Positions 34,802-44,341 of a stretch of DNA of 64,000 bases are shown here, one piece after another. Position 1 is the stretch's first letter. The number at the start of each line of letters is the position of its first letter. The notes under the pieces are model-generated. The model was not told the origin of the DNA. It saw only the letters and a list, made by a program, of their open reading frames with translations, and did no database searches. The position numbers and the translations under genes are program-made. This DNA is from Paradesulfitobacterium ferrireducens (GTDB lineage Bacteria > Bacillota > Desulfitobacteriia > Desulfitobacteriales > Desulfitobacteriaceae), in the NCBI RefSeq assembly GCF_017310645.1, contig NZ_JAFLRH010000002.1:124001-188000 (forward strand), in the 5' to 3' direction.

Positions 34802-35998
34802 ATGTATTCCAAAGCTTATATTCCATACGGAGGGTATTACAGCTCGCCCTTTGCCCGCTGGCAAGGAAGTCTCCAAAATGAGAATTCCATTGAGTTGGCG
34901 GCGGCCACGGCCAAACGCTGGCTGGCATCGAGAGAAATTGATGCCAAAACTTTTGAGTACCTTATTTTAGGCAAAACAATCGGACAGCTTCATACTTTCT
35001 ATGCCGCTCCCTGGGCGGCTGCCCTCATGGGAGCCCCTGATATCCCCGGCATGCATATTCCCCAGGCCTGTTCTACGTCCACCACGGTACTGAGCCAAGC
35101 GGCTATGGGAATCGATAGCGGGATGTATGAAACGACATTCTGCCTGATGACCGACCGCTGCTCCAATGGGCCTTTTACTGTCTGGCCTAATCCCATGGGC
35201 CCCGGCGGAGAGTTGATTTCAGAAAGCTGGCTCATGGACAATTTCGGAAAAGACCCCTATGGCGGGGTGGCCATGATCCAAACGGCTGAAAATGTAGTCA
35301 AAAAAGCCGGCGGAATTACGAAGGAAGACGTTGACCGGGTTACCGTCAGACGCTACGAACAGTACCAGGAAGCCCTCGCCAATGACCGGGCCTTCCAAAA
35401 ACGCTACATGTTCCCGGCTGAATATAAAATCAGTAAGAAGAAAACCGGTTTGCTGGAAGCGGATGAAGGAGTCACCCCGACCACGGCTGAAGGTCTGGCC
35501 AAATTACAGCCGGTAATTCCCGGCGGTGTTCACTCCTTTGGCGCTCAAACCTACCCGGCGGACGGCAACTGCGGCTTTATTGTCACAACCCAAGATAAAG
35601 CCCGCGAACTCAGTACCGATAAAAATGTGGAAATCCAGATCTTATCCTACGGCTATGCCCGTGCTGAAAAGGCGCACATGGCCATGGCCGTAGTGCCTGC
35701 GGCTAAAATGGCCTTGGACAAAGCGGGAATCGGGATCAAGGATGTTAAAGCGATAAAGACCCACAACCCGTTCACCGCCAATGATCTCTACCTGGCCAAT
35801 GTGATGGGGATCGATGTCATGACCATGAATAATTACGGCTGTTCCCTGATCTACGGCCATCCCCAAGGCCCCACCGCCGGCCGGGGAATCATTGAACTCA
35901 TTGAAGAGCTGGTATTGCGAGGAGGCGGGTACGGACTGTTTACCGGCTGCGCGGCTGGAGACACCGGAGCGGCTCTGGTGGTTAAGGTCTCAGGCTAA
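34802..35998 (+). CDS. thiolase (acetyl-CoA C-acyltransferase) family protein
   Basis: Cleaves a 3-ketoacyl-CoA with CoA, or condenses acetyl-CoA. 398 residues from ATG 34802, preceded by AAGGAGGAGG; an upstream in-frame ATG lacks such a site. Nucleophile Cys90 in QACSTSTT, NPFTANDLYLAN replacing the usual NEAFA, YGHPQGPTAGR with the catalytic His, and the second Cys383 in GLFTGCAAGDTGAA. The deviating NPF motif and the lack of the standard N-terminal block mark a divergent subfamily, so the substrate may not be a simple fatty acyl chain. Second gene of the sigma-54 operon. Confidence 0.85.
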   Translation: MYSKAYIPYGGYYSSPFARWQGSLQNENSIELAAATAKRWLASREIDAKTFEYLILGKTIGQLHTFYAAPWAAALMGAPDIPGMHIPQACSTSTTVLSQAAMGIDSGMYETTFCLMTDRCSNGPFTVWPNPMGPGGELISESWLMDNFGKDPYGGVAMIQTAENVVKKAGGITKEDVDRVTVRRYEQYQEALANDRAFQKRYMFPAEYKISKKKTGLLEADEGVTPTTAEGLAKLQPVIPGGVHSFGAQTYPADGNCGFIVTTQDKARELSTDKNVEIQILSYGYARAEKAHMAMAVVPAAKMALDKAGIGIKDVKAIKTHNPFTANDLYLANVMGIDVMTMNNYGCSLIYGHPQGPTAGRGIIELIEELVLRGGGYGLFTGCAAGDTGAALVVKVSG

Positions 35999-36061
35999 GC
36001 TATCTTGGTGGTGAATTAAACACGACTTCAAGACATTCAATATTGAAAGGGGATGTTGGCG

Positions 36062-36913
36062 TTGAGCATTAAAACAATTGGTGTCGTCGGTGCGGGAGCT
36101 ATGGGCACCGGTATTGCCCATGTGGCCGCCATGGCAGGGTATGAAGTGGTGCTAAGGGATATTGACATGGCTTTTGTGGACCGGTCCGTTGCCAGTATGG
36201 ACAAAGTCATGGCTAAGTCGGTGGAAAAAGGGAAGATGACCGAGGAGGAGCGCCAGGCGGTCTTAACCAGAATCAAAAAGACCACCGTGCTTGAAGACAT
36301 GGCCTCGGTAGACTTTATTATTGAAGCTGTAATTGAAAGAATGGATCTCAAGAAGGAAGTCTTCCAGACCCTGAACAAGGTGTGCCGGCCGGAAGTTATC
36401 TTCGGCACCAATACTTCCTCGATGTCGATCACGGAAATTGCCGCCGCTTCCGGGCGTCCGGACAAAGTCTGCGGCATCCACTTCTTCAACCCCGCTCAAG
36501 TTATGCGCTTGGTGGAAATCATCCGGGGCGTCCAAAGCTCGGATGAAACCATTGCCGCCGCCACGGACTTGGCCCGGGCTTTCGGCAAAACCCCGATCGA
36601 GGTGAAGAAAGATTCCCCCGGATTTGTAGTCAACCGCCTCATGGTGCCGCAGATGGTTGAGGCTGCCCGTTTACTGCAAGAGGGCGTAGCTTCTATTGAA
36701 GCTATTGACACCGCTGTGAAATTAGGGTTGAATCACCCGATGGGTCCGTTTGAACTCATGGATTTCACCGGCATCGATATTCACTATTATGTCATGGAAT
36801 ATTTTGCGGATGAATTCCGGGATAATCAATATGCGGCTCCCCAAATCATCAAGCAAATGGTCAGGGCCAATAAGCTCGGACGCAAAAACGGGGAAGGATT
36901 CTATAAGTATTAG
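36062..36913 (+). CDS. hbd: 3-hydroxyacyl-CoA (3-hydroxybutyryl-CoA) dehydrogenase
   Basis: NAD(P)-dependent oxidation of 3-hydroxyacyl-CoA. 283 residues from TTG 36062, which places AAAGGGG at a suitable distance; an ATG at 36053 is too close to it. Rossmann motif VVGAGAMGTGIAH, GTNTSSMSITEIA, IHFFNPAQVM with the catalytic His, and the C-terminal NHPMGPFELMDFTGID. The last 168 bases recur at 41351 as a remnant. Last gene of the operon before a strong terminator. Confidence 0.94.
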   Translation: MSIKTIGVVGAGAMGTGIAHVAAMAGYEVVLRDIDMAFVDRSVASMDKVMAKSVEKGKMTEEERQAVLTRIKKTTVLEDMASVDFIIEAVIERMDLKKEVFQTLNKVCRPEVIFGTNTSSMSITEIAAASGRPDKVCGIHFFNPAQVMRLVEIIRGVQSSDETIAAATDLARAFGKTPIEVKKDSPGFVVNRLMVPQMVEAARLLQEGVASIEAIDTAVKLGLNHPMGPFELMDFTGIDIHYYVMEYFADEFRDNQYAAPQIIKQMVRANKLGRKNGEGFYKY

Positions 36914-36931
36914 ATCGAACTGATTCAGTAC

Positions 36932-36967
36932 AAGAACGACTCCTAATAATAGGAGTCGTTCTTTTTT
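36932..36967 (+). terminator. rho-independent terminator after hbd
   Basis: Perfect 14-bp stem AAGAACGACTCCTA/TAGGAGTCGTTCTT around ATAA, running into TTTT. Confidence 0.88.
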
Positions 36968-37091
36968 GTAAAATTTCTTTGCAGAAATATCTTAATTTTC
37001 CCTCTTATCTGTGGTATTATAGTTTATAATAGTATAGTCCATAGAGAACATATTCTTATTTGTAGTAAATCATGGCCAGGGGGGAGATGGG

Positions 37092-37496
37092 ATGAACGAA
37101 ATCATTGACTTTTTACACGCTAATCCGCTGGGATATTTAGGGACGGTGGATGAAGAAGGAAGACCCCATGTCAGGCCATGGGAATTTATGTTTGCACAAG
37201 ACGGCAAACTGTGGTTCTGGACAGACAATACCAAGGACGTCTTTAACGAGTTGCAATGCAATCCGGCGGTAGAGTTTTGCTCAACTTCTATGGAAAGCGT
37301 TTCTTTACGGCTAAAAGGTGACGTCATTTTCGGGATTGACATGAATATCAAAAAGAAGATGTTCGAAAGGAGCAGGGAATTACAAGCTAGGTATAAAGTT
37401 CCTAAGAATCCCGAGTTCGAGATTTTCTGCCTAAAGCACGGCCAGGCCATGATGGTTAATAGCAGCGGCGACTTGATCAAAGAGATAATTTTTTAG
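37092..37496 (+). CDS. pyridoxamine 5'-phosphate oxidase-like flavin protein
   Basis: Small split-barrel FMN-binding family, 134 residues: LHANPLGYLGTVDEEGRPHV and RPWEFMFAQDGKLWFWTD match the fold's first strands. Members bind FMN or F420 and are often oxidoreductases of unknown substrate; true pyridoxamine oxidase is longer. It starts the cluster leading to the second molybdenum hydroxylase, 18 bases before its FAD subunit. Confidence 0.82.
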   Translation: MNEIIDFLHANPLGYLGTVDEEGRPHVRPWEFMFAQDGKLWFWTDNTKDVFNELQCNPAVEFCSTSMESVSLRLKGDVIFGIDMNIKKKMFERSRELQARYKVPKNPEFEIFCLKHGQAMMVNSSGDLIKEIIF

Positions 37497-37514
37497 AGGG
37501 AGGCGGCCTAGAGG

Positions 37515-38396
37515 ATGGTCATGAATCATTTTGAGTATTTTGCTCCCCGGACCCCTGCGGAAACGCTTGAATTACTTGGGCGTTTCGGTAGTAAGGCCAA
37601 AATACTGGCCGGGGGCACCGATTTAATGATCTTAATGAAAAACAGAGCAATCCAGCCGGAATGTGTCATCGATATAAATCAGGTACAGGATTTTAGAACA
37701 ATCATGTGTGAGCCTGGCCAAGGGGCTGTCATTGGAACGAACGTCAAGCTGGCGGAAATTCAGTTTTCAGAAGCGCTTCAAGCCAAGTACCCGGCGCTAA
37801 GCTATGCGGCCGGAGAGGTGGGCTCTGCGCAGGTTAGACACATGGCCAGTCTTGGGGGCAACACCTGCAACGCTTCCCCGGCGGCTGAGACCCCGACCCC
37901 GCTGGCGGCACTCGGGACCAAGGTTGTACTGAGCAGTCAATCCGGGGACCGGGAGCTGCCCCTCGAACAATTCATTACCGGGGTGAGGCAGCTTGGGCTG
38001 AACGAAGGGGAAATGCTCACCCGGTTCATCCTGCCGGAACCGGCGCCGCGCTCGGCCTGCCGCTATGCCTATATGGGGCGCAGAGACGCCATGGAAATCG
38101 ATTCTGTCAATATGGCGGTTAATCTTGAATTACAGCCTGACGGCGAGACGATTCGGAACATAAAGCTGGTTATGGGCTCAGTTTACCCCCGGCCGCTGGT
38201 ATCTCAGGAGGTTCCCGCCCTCCTCAACGGGCAAAGGCTGATTGACGAACTCATTGAAACGGCAGCCGCGGCAGCCCAGGGGGAAGCCAAACCGATTGAC
38301 GACATCCGGGCAACAGCTGAGTACCGCCGGGAAATCGTCAAAGTGCTGGCGCGCAGGCTGATCCAAGAAACCTATGCCGCAGCCAAGGGGGTGTGA
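37515..38396 (+). CDS. molybdenum hydroxylase 2, FAD subunit
   Basis: CoxM/XdhB-type FAD subunit, 293 residues (ATG at 37521 is an equally good start). KILAGGTDLMILMKN and SLGGNTCNASPAAETPTPLAALG are the two FAD loops; no cysteine insertion. The order of this set is medium-small-large, different from the other two sets in the window. Confidence 0.92.
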   Translation: MVMNHFEYFAPRTPAETLELLGRFGSKAKILAGGTDLMILMKNRAIQPECVIDINQVQDFRTIMCEPGQGAVIGTNVKLAEIQFSEALQAKYPALSYAAGEVGSAQVRHMASLGGNTCNASPAAETPTPLAALGTKVVLSSQSGDRELPLEQFITGVRQLGLNEGEMLTRFILPEPAPRSACRYAYMGRRDAMEIDSVNMAVNLELQPDGETIRNIKLVMGSVYPRPLVSQEVPALLNGQRLIDELIETAAAAAQGEAKPIDDIRATAEYRREIVKVLARRLIQETYAAAKGV

Positions 38397-38400
38397 TTTA

Positions 38401-38886
38401 ATGAAACAGCTGATAGAACTTAATATCAACGGCCGCAATTATGAAGTGGCGGTTAACCCCAGGGATCTGCTCATTGATGTGATCCGTAAAAAAATCGGAC
38501 TGACCGGTACCAAAAAAGGGTGCGGGGAAGGGGACTGCGGCGCCTGCACGGTTCTGATCGACGGCAAGCCGGAACTTTCCTGCATCAAGCTGGCGATCGC
38601 CTGCCAGGGTCAAAAAATTACCACCATTGAAGGCCTGGCCCAGGAAGACGGAAGCCTGCATCCCCTGCAGCAGTCATTTGTGGACCACGGGGCCGTCCAG
38701 TGCGGATTTTGCACCCCTGGCATGATTATGTCTTCTAAAGCTTTACTTGACCGCAACCCTAACCCCAGCCCACAAGAAATCAAGCACGAACTAAGCGGCA
38801 ATATTTGCCGTTGTACGGGCTATAAAAAAATAATCGAGGCCGTGGAAGCAGCTGCCAAAGTGTGGTCCCAAGAGGGGGTGAAATAA
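38401..38886 (+). CDS. molybdenum hydroxylase 2, [2Fe-2S] subunit
   Basis: 161 residues from ATG 38401 (AAGGGGG upstream). Cluster motifs GCGEGDCGACTV, CGFCTPGM and CRCTGYKKI. TAATG overlap with the large-subunit gene implies coupled translation. Confidence 0.93.
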   Translation: MKQLIELNINGRNYEVAVNPRDLLIDVIRKKIGLTGTKKGCGEGDCGACTVLIDGKPELSCIKLAIACQGQKITTIEGLAQEDGSLHPLQQSFVDHGAVQCGFCTPGMIMSSKALLDRNPNPSPQEIKHELSGNICRCTGYKKIIEAVEAAAKVWSQEGVK

Positions 38887-41282
38887 TGAGCCAAAAAGAT
38901 ACAGGATCTAAGTGGAACCTTACTCCTCAAGGTTGGAATCTCGAAGGGGTGCCCGCCTACCAGGACCAAACAAGATATACCCAGGTGGGACGAAGTGTCC
39001 CCCGGGTAGATGCCCCGGCCAAGGTGAAAGGGGAAGCCGTCTATACCGGAGACATGACCCTCCCCGGAATGGCTTATGGTAAAATTAAGCGCAGTCCGTA
39101 TGCCCATGCCATCCTTAAGAAAATAGATATCAGCAAGGCCCAAGAATTACCCGGTGTTCTGGCAGTGCTCACCGGGGCTGAAGCCCCGAACAGATGGGGA
39201 ATTGTGCCCCAAACAGCCAACGAAACAGTTTTGGCCCTTGACAAAGTCCGCTTCTACGGTGAAGGGGTAGCAGCCGTTGCTGCCATTGATGAGGAAACCG
39301 CCGAAGAAGCCCTGGATTTAATTGAAGTGGAATATGAGCCGCTGCCGGTGTTGCTTGATCCTTTCGAATCCATGGAACGCGCCCATGAAGTGCTCATCCA
39401 TGAAGACAGTCCGGGAAATATCATGCACCAAGGGGAGCAAGTGTATGGGGATGTGGACAAGGCTTTTTCTGAGTGTGCCTATGTTTTGGAAAGGGAATTC
39501 CATACCAATTACCCCCAGCATGGTTTCTTAGAACCCCATACGGCCCTTGCCAGTTATGACCCTCAGAGCGGTCAGATGCACGTATGGTCCAGCACCCAGG
39601 TTCCCCATTACCTGCACCGGCAGCTCTCGATTGTCTTGGAAATTCCCATGAACAAAATCCGGGTGACCCTCCCGACTATCGGCGGCGGTTTTGGCGGCAA
39701 AGGGGAAGCTTCCTCGGCCGAGTTTGCAGCCTGTCTTCTCTCCCGCAAAATCGGGCGTCCGGTCAGAGTCACCTACGAGCGCAGCGAAGTTTTCTATACC
39801 AACAAAGGCCGCCACCCGGCCCACATGAAACTAAAAATGGGTCTTGATCAAGACGGGTATATCAAAGCCGTGGATTTTGACAACACTATGGATAAAGGGG
39901 CCTACTCCGGCTGGGGCGTCGTGGTCTTATTCTACACCGCTTCCATGATGCACCTGCCGTATAAGGTACCCAATGTCCGTTTCCGGGGAAGAAGCGTCTA
40001 TACCAATAAACCAAGCACCGGAGCCATGCGCGGTCTGGGCGGAGTGCAGCCCCGGTTTGCGATGGAGTGCCTGCTGGATGAATTGGCTGAAATGATGGGT
40101 GTAAGTCCGTATGAGCTTAAAATGAAAAATGCCATTGAATCCGGCCATACAGCGGTTAATAATATGTTTGTACCGCACAGTGAGTATAAAAAATGTCTCC
40201 AGACAGCGGTCGAGAAATCAGGGTATCTGGAGAAGCGCGGCCGGCTCCCCTTTGGGAAAGGGATTGGCATGGCCGGCGGCTATTACATTTCCGGCACAGC
40301 TTATACCCTCTATCAGAATTATAAGCCGCACACGAGCGTCATGATCAGGGTCGATACCGAAGCCGGGGTCACACTTTTCTGTGCCGCGGCTGATATCGGG
40401 CAGGGCAGCAATACTGTCATGGCTCAAATGGCCGCCGAGGAACTGGGCGTATTTTATGAGGATGTGCACGTCCAAGCCGGAGATACGGAAATCGGAGCCT
40501 TTGATCTGGGCAGCTTTGCCAGCCGCCTCACCTATGCTTCCGGGGCCGCTATTAAGATGGCCTGCGTCGAGATTAACCAAAAGCTCAAAGAAACTGCGGC
40601 CGGAATGCTAGGCGTACGGGCTGACCAATTAGTGATTAAAAAGCGGGAAATTTATTCGATGTATGAAACGAAAAAACGGCTTCCCTGGGAAAAGGCAGTT
40701 GAAGCCTATACCAGCATCAACGGCTCCCTGGTCGGGCTCGGCAATTTTTCTCCGCCGCGCCGCAAAGGGATTGATATGATTAGCGGCAACAGGGTTCAAG
40801 GGGCCAATATTGGCCACTCCCCCACATATGGCTTTAGTTGCCAGGTTCATGAAGTAGAGGTGGATGTGGAAACCGGCCGCATCTACGTCAAAAAGGTCAC
40901 GGAAGCCGGCGATTGCGGGACTCCGGTTAACCCCATGAGCGTGGAAGGCCAGGTCGAGGGGTCAATTCTATTTAATATCGGGGGCTGCCTTTACGAAGAC
41001 CAGAAGCTGGACGCCAGCGGCAAGCACTTGAATCCAAACTTCCACGATTATAAAATGCCGACCATGATGGAAATGCCGGAAATGGATACCAATATCGTCG
41101 AGAGTTATGATCCGACCGCCCCCTTTGGGGTGAAAGAGACTGGAGAAGGGGCTGTCCAGCCGACTTTCCCGGCACTTGTCAACGCTATCTATGATGCGAT
41201 CGGGGTGAGATTCTACAGCTTACCCATAACCCCGGAAATGATCCTGAAAGCGCTGAAGGAGAAGAAAGAAAAAGAGGGATAA
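38886..41282 (+). CDS. molybdenum hydroxylase 2, catalytic Mo subunit
   Basis: 798 residues with an N-terminal extension of about 30 residues before VGRSVPRVDAPAKVKGEAVY. GGGFGGKGE near 268, GAMRGLGGVQPRF near 379 and PFGVKETGEGA with the expected catalytic Glu near 752. Xanthine dehydrogenase-type rather than CO dehydrogenase. Position after thiolase/hbd genes suggests hydroxylation of an acid or heterocycle feeding that pathway; the substrate is not known. Confidence 0.92.
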   Translation: MSQKDTGSKWNLTPQGWNLEGVPAYQDQTRYTQVGRSVPRVDAPAKVKGEAVYTGDMTLPGMAYGKIKRSPYAHAILKKIDISKAQELPGVLAVLTGAEAPNRWGIVPQTANETVLALDKVRFYGEGVAAVAAIDEETAEEALDLIEVEYEPLPVLLDPFESMERAHEVLIHEDSPGNIMHQGEQVYGDVDKAFSECAYVLEREFHTNYPQHGFLEPHTALASYDPQSGQMHVWSSTQVPHYLHRQLSIVLEIPMNKIRVTLPTIGGGFGGKGEASSAEFAACLLSRKIGRPVRVTYERSEVFYTNKGRHPAHMKLKMGLDQDGYIKAVDFDNTMDKGAYSGWGVVVLFYTASMMHLPYKVPNVRFRGRSVYTNKPSTGAMRGLGGVQPRFAMECLLDELAEMMGVSPYELKMKNAIESGHTAVNNMFVPHSEYKKCLQTAVEKSGYLEKRGRLPFGKGIGMAGGYYISGTAYTLYQNYKPHTSVMIRVDTEAGVTLFCAAADIGQGSNTVMAQMAAEELGVFYEDVHVQAGDTEIGAFDLGSFASRLTYASGAAIKMACVEINQKLKETAAGMLGVRADQLVIKKREIYSMYETKKRLPWEKAVEAYTSINGSLVGLGNFSPPRRKGIDMISGNRVQGANIGHSPTYGFSCQVHEVEVDVETGRIYVKKVTEAGDCGTPVNPMSVEGQVEGSILFNIGGCLYEDQKLDASGKHLNPNFHDYKMPTMMEMPEMDTNIVESYDPTAPFGVKETGEGAVQPTFPALVNAIYDAIGVRFYSLPITPEMILKALKEKKEKEG

Positions 41283-41350
41283 GAAAGTAAAAGATTTAAA
41301 TAAAAAAGTATTACATTCGTAGTAGCAGCAACGGCAACGGAAATACAAAA

Positions 41351-41517
41351 CCGTTGAACTAATGGATTTCACCGGAATCGATATTCACTATTATGTCATG
41401 GAATACTTTGCTGATGAATTCCGGGATAATCAGTATGCTGCTCCGCAGATCATTAAGCAGATGGTCAGGGCCAATAAGCTCGGACGCAAAAACGGGGAAG
41501 GATTTTATCAGTATTGA
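41351..41517 (+). pseudogene. hbd 3'-end remnant
   Basis: Reads ELMDFTGIDIHYYVMEYF, ADEFRDNQYAAPQIIKQM and VRANKLGRKNGEGFYQY then stop, identical to the Hbd C-terminus except Q for K. About a dozen base differences from 36746-36913 are nearly all synonymous, plus one lost T near the left end. It derives from a paralogous hbd that had been under selection, not from a recent copy error. The pair of repeats brackets the second molybdenum hydroxylase. Confidence 0.88.
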
Positions 41518-41591
41518 TTAAATCACATAAATCGAATCCGGTTGACCGTCCGATTGCTACCCAGATCAACGCAAGACCCGGTTGAATGAGT

Positions 41592-41630
41592 GAAGAGGGG
41601 TTTAGGTGCCCAAGCCTAAATCCCTCTTTC
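41592..41630 (+). terminator. terminator after the second molybdenum hydroxylase region
   Basis: GAAGAGGGGTTTAGG pairs with CCTAAATCCCTCTTTC (one wobble, one bulge); only a modest T tract follows. Confidence 0.5.
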
Positions 41631-41841
41631 ATATTGTGCGCCCGGCATGGAAGATGCAGAATCGAATAACAAAGGCGTAAAAACAGCAGGTAACCGCTTG
41701 AATTAAACCAATAAAGCCAAAATCGTTGTAATTATTGAAGTGATCTGTATAGTAGATAAGCAAAGGGATAGGGGATGGCTTTCAAAATTATTTTCACCAA
41801 GGAATTTCGTCAGGTCTAGATTCGAGGGGGTTCCGGTTAAA

Positions 41842-44145
41842 ATGAATGAAGTTAATCCACGTTTAACGGTCAACTATACTCAGGTTGCGTTTGATACACT
41901 GCTTGAGATCAGTAACATTATTAATATGGCGGGCTCGTTCGAGAAAGTCCTTGAGTATGTAATCGATGTGATGAAGAACATGGTGGGAGCGACGGGAGCG
42001 GGACTACTGCTGTATGACCAGGAGAAGAAGAGCCTGGTGTTGCAGAAACCGGCTTTTGGAGTGTCGGATCGGAATCTGATTAGTCTGTATCAAGTATCGA
42101 TGGACGATGGGGGTAACGCGGTTAACGTTTTTAAAACGAAAACCCCATACTGGTCAAATGACGTGCAGGAGGATCCTATTATCATCCAAAGGCTGGCTAA
42201 AGCTTTTAAGCTGTGCAATATTGTGACAGTTCCGGTTTCAACGATTAACGAGAGCTATGGAGTTTTTCACGTAATTAATAAGCCCGCAGGGTTTACGGAA
42301 GAAGACGTAAGTTTAATTAAGCTCCTGGTTTCTCAAATTGCGGCAACCTTGCGCAACGCTTGGCAGTTAAATGAGATAAAAAATCAGGAGATGGAGTCGA
42401 GGGTTCTCTTTCAGCTTACAACCAACTGGACCTTGGGCGATGTTGCAGAATTGCTGAATAATGCGGTTATCCAAATGTGCAAGGTGGTTCAGGAAGCCGA
42501 TGCTGTCGCTATCGGGGTTGAAGGAAGGGCTCGGTTAGTGATAGGGAAGGTTCAACCCGAAATAAGCGAGCCAATTATTAAAGACCAAAAATTTTGGTCA
42601 AAACTCGCTGGCACGGGTTATGCGACTCATCCCAAGATAGTAAAACTTTCCCCAAAATCAAATTTGAATACCGTAGAAGAATGGGCTCGCCGTCATGGGT
42701 ATTCCTATAGTGTTAGCACTCCTATCATATCTGAAGGCAAATTGTGGGGTATGATTTGGATTTGGCGCAAGCAGGAAGTAAATTTAGATGCGCGCCAGTT
42801 TCGCTTTCTAAGCCTGGTTGCTGGGCACTTAGCGATGGCGTTGCATAACCGTAGTTTGTTTGAGAAGGAAAAATCCACAGCCAAAGAACTAAAAAGAATT
42901 TTTGCCTTGCATGAGCGTTTGAGCAAAGTACTTACAGATGAGAGTGGCATCGAAGGCATTACCCAACATCTGGCCGGATATCTCGGACTGCCGGTGATTT
43001 TCAGCACCAAAAGCGGCAACCGGCGGGTTGTTGTACCCTTTGATGATTCCTATGCCAATCACTTTGACCTGCTCGGCGAAGTACAAAGGTATCATAAATC
43101 TAATAGGCAGGCCGTCAACCCAAAAGGGCCGGTGCGGGTAAGCGCTCACATCGGCGGCATGTCTCTTTCGGCAATTCTGGCTCCAATCAAGTCTGGCCGC
43201 GAAATTCTTGGTTTTGTGGGGATCTTGGAAAAAGGCCGGGTTTTAGACAAACTGGATTTGCTGGCAGTTGAAAAAGCGGTAACCTACTATGCCTTAGAGC
43301 TCATGAAATCCAATATTTCTTTTGAAGTGGAACAAAATCTCAAGGTGGAATTCATTAGTTCTTTGCTAAAAGGAGAGATAAGAACCCCAAACGAAGCGGG
43401 ACAAAGGGCAGCGTCTTTCGGGTTAGACCCTTCCATGCCCTATATAATAGTTATTTTTGATATCAATTTTTTATCAGGCGCTGAGCGCGATGATCCCAAG
43501 GATGAACATAAAACCTTTCGTTTCAAGAGACGGCTCTTAAGGGAAATCACGAATTATCTGGATGTCTATCGCCAGGGCACTGCCGCTATGAATATGGGCA
43601 ACCGCATGATCGTGATTATCCCGGGTAGCTGTGGTAAATCTTCTGAAGAATATATGGATCGGAAACTTGTCGCGGATTTAGCTGGACTGTTAAAATCAAA
43701 ATACCGGTTGCTGGTTTCGGTTGGTGTAAGTACTCCTGCGCAAAACATAATGGAGTTTGCCAAGGCTTTTCAGGAAGCGGATATGTGTATCAGCTACTTA
43801 AATAAGAGCGCAAAACAAGGGCAAATAATGTTCTACCGCGATCTGGGTATTTACAAATTATTGGTTAATCTTGATCCAGGAATTACCCAAGAATATGTCA
43901 AGGATTTACTGGGGGGTCTACTAACGTTAGAAGAAGACAAGAAATCCGAACTTCTAAAAACCCTTGAGGCTTACTTGGATAATGAGTGCAACTTAAAAAA
44001 CAGTGCTGCCATCCTGCATATTCATCCCAATACTTTGCGCTATCGAATTGGCCAAATAGAGGAGCTTACAGGTTTAAACTTGGTTAGCCCTAATGATCGG
44101 GCTAATGTGCACTTGGCAATACGGTTGATGAATTTAACAACATAG
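41842..44145 (+). CDS. PucR-type regulator with GAF domains
   Basis: Large regulator: an N-terminal GAF domain (about 25-160, FEKVLEYVIDVMKNMVGATGAGLLLYD), a second GAF-like region (about 195-350), a CdaR GGDEF-like section (about 500-660), and the C-terminal PucR helix-turn-helix NSAAILHIHPNTLRYRIGQI. ATG 41842 follows GAGGGGG and gives 767 residues; a GTG at 41740 would add 34 residues but has no ribosome site. It probably activates the adjacent ligase-carboxylase operon on sensing the ketone or acid substrate. Confidence 0.88.
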   Translation: MNEVNPRLTVNYTQVAFDTLLEISNIINMAGSFEKVLEYVIDVMKNMVGATGAGLLLYDQEKKSLVLQKPAFGVSDRNLISLYQVSMDDGGNAVNVFKTKTPYWSNDVQEDPIIIQRLAKAFKLCNIVTVPVSTINESYGVFHVINKPAGFTEEDVSLIKLLVSQIAATLRNAWQLNEIKNQEMESRVLFQLTTNWTLGDVAELLNNAVIQMCKVVQEADAVAIGVEGRARLVIGKVQPEISEPIIKDQKFWSKLAGTGYATHPKIVKLSPKSNLNTVEEWARRHGYSYSVSTPIISEGKLWGMIWIWRKQEVNLDARQFRFLSLVAGHLAMALHNRSLFEKEKSTAKELKRIFALHERLSKVLTDESGIEGITQHLAGYLGLPVIFSTKSGNRRVVVPFDDSYANHFDLLGEVQRYHKSNRQAVNPKGPVRVSAHIGGMSLSAILAPIKSGREILGFVGILEKGRVLDKLDLLAVEKAVTYYALELMKSNISFEVEQNLKVEFISSLLKGEIRTPNEAGQRAASFGLDPSMPYIIVIFDINFLSGAERDDPKDEHKTFRFKRRLLREITNYLDVYRQGTAAMNMGNRMIVIIPGSCGKSSEEYMDRKLVADLAGLLKSKYRLLVSVGVSTPAQNIMEFAKAFQEADMCISYLNKSAKQGQIMFYRDLGIYKLLVNLDPGITQEYVKDLLGGLLTLEEDKKSELLKTLEAYLDNECNLKNSAAILHIHPNTLRYRIGQIEELTGLNLVSPNDRANVHLAIRLMNLTT

Positions 44146-44180
44146 GTAAAAGGAAGAATAACAGGCAATCTCGCCCTTTG

Positions 44181-44217
44181 CAACTCCTGGGGGATTTTCC
44201 ATCAGGAGTTGTTTTTT
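44181..44217 (+). terminator. rho-independent terminator after the GAF-PucR gene
   Basis: CAACTCCTG/CAGGAGTTG stem with a 13-base loop followed by TTTTTTG. Confidence 0.8.
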
Positions 44218-44341
44218 GTTTCCCAATCACAAAAAAAGAAAATGAGATTTGATATCAAGACACAATGATTTTACTTAGAGAGCTGATTAAAATTATTACC
44301 AATAATCAGTATTTTCAGAATTAAATGAAAGGAGGTTCTAT

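Noticed and set aside
36746-41517. Transposon with direct repeats around the second Mo hydroxylase
   Set aside because: The repeats are coding ends of hbd genes and no transposase or integrase lies between them; recombination between paralogues explains it better.
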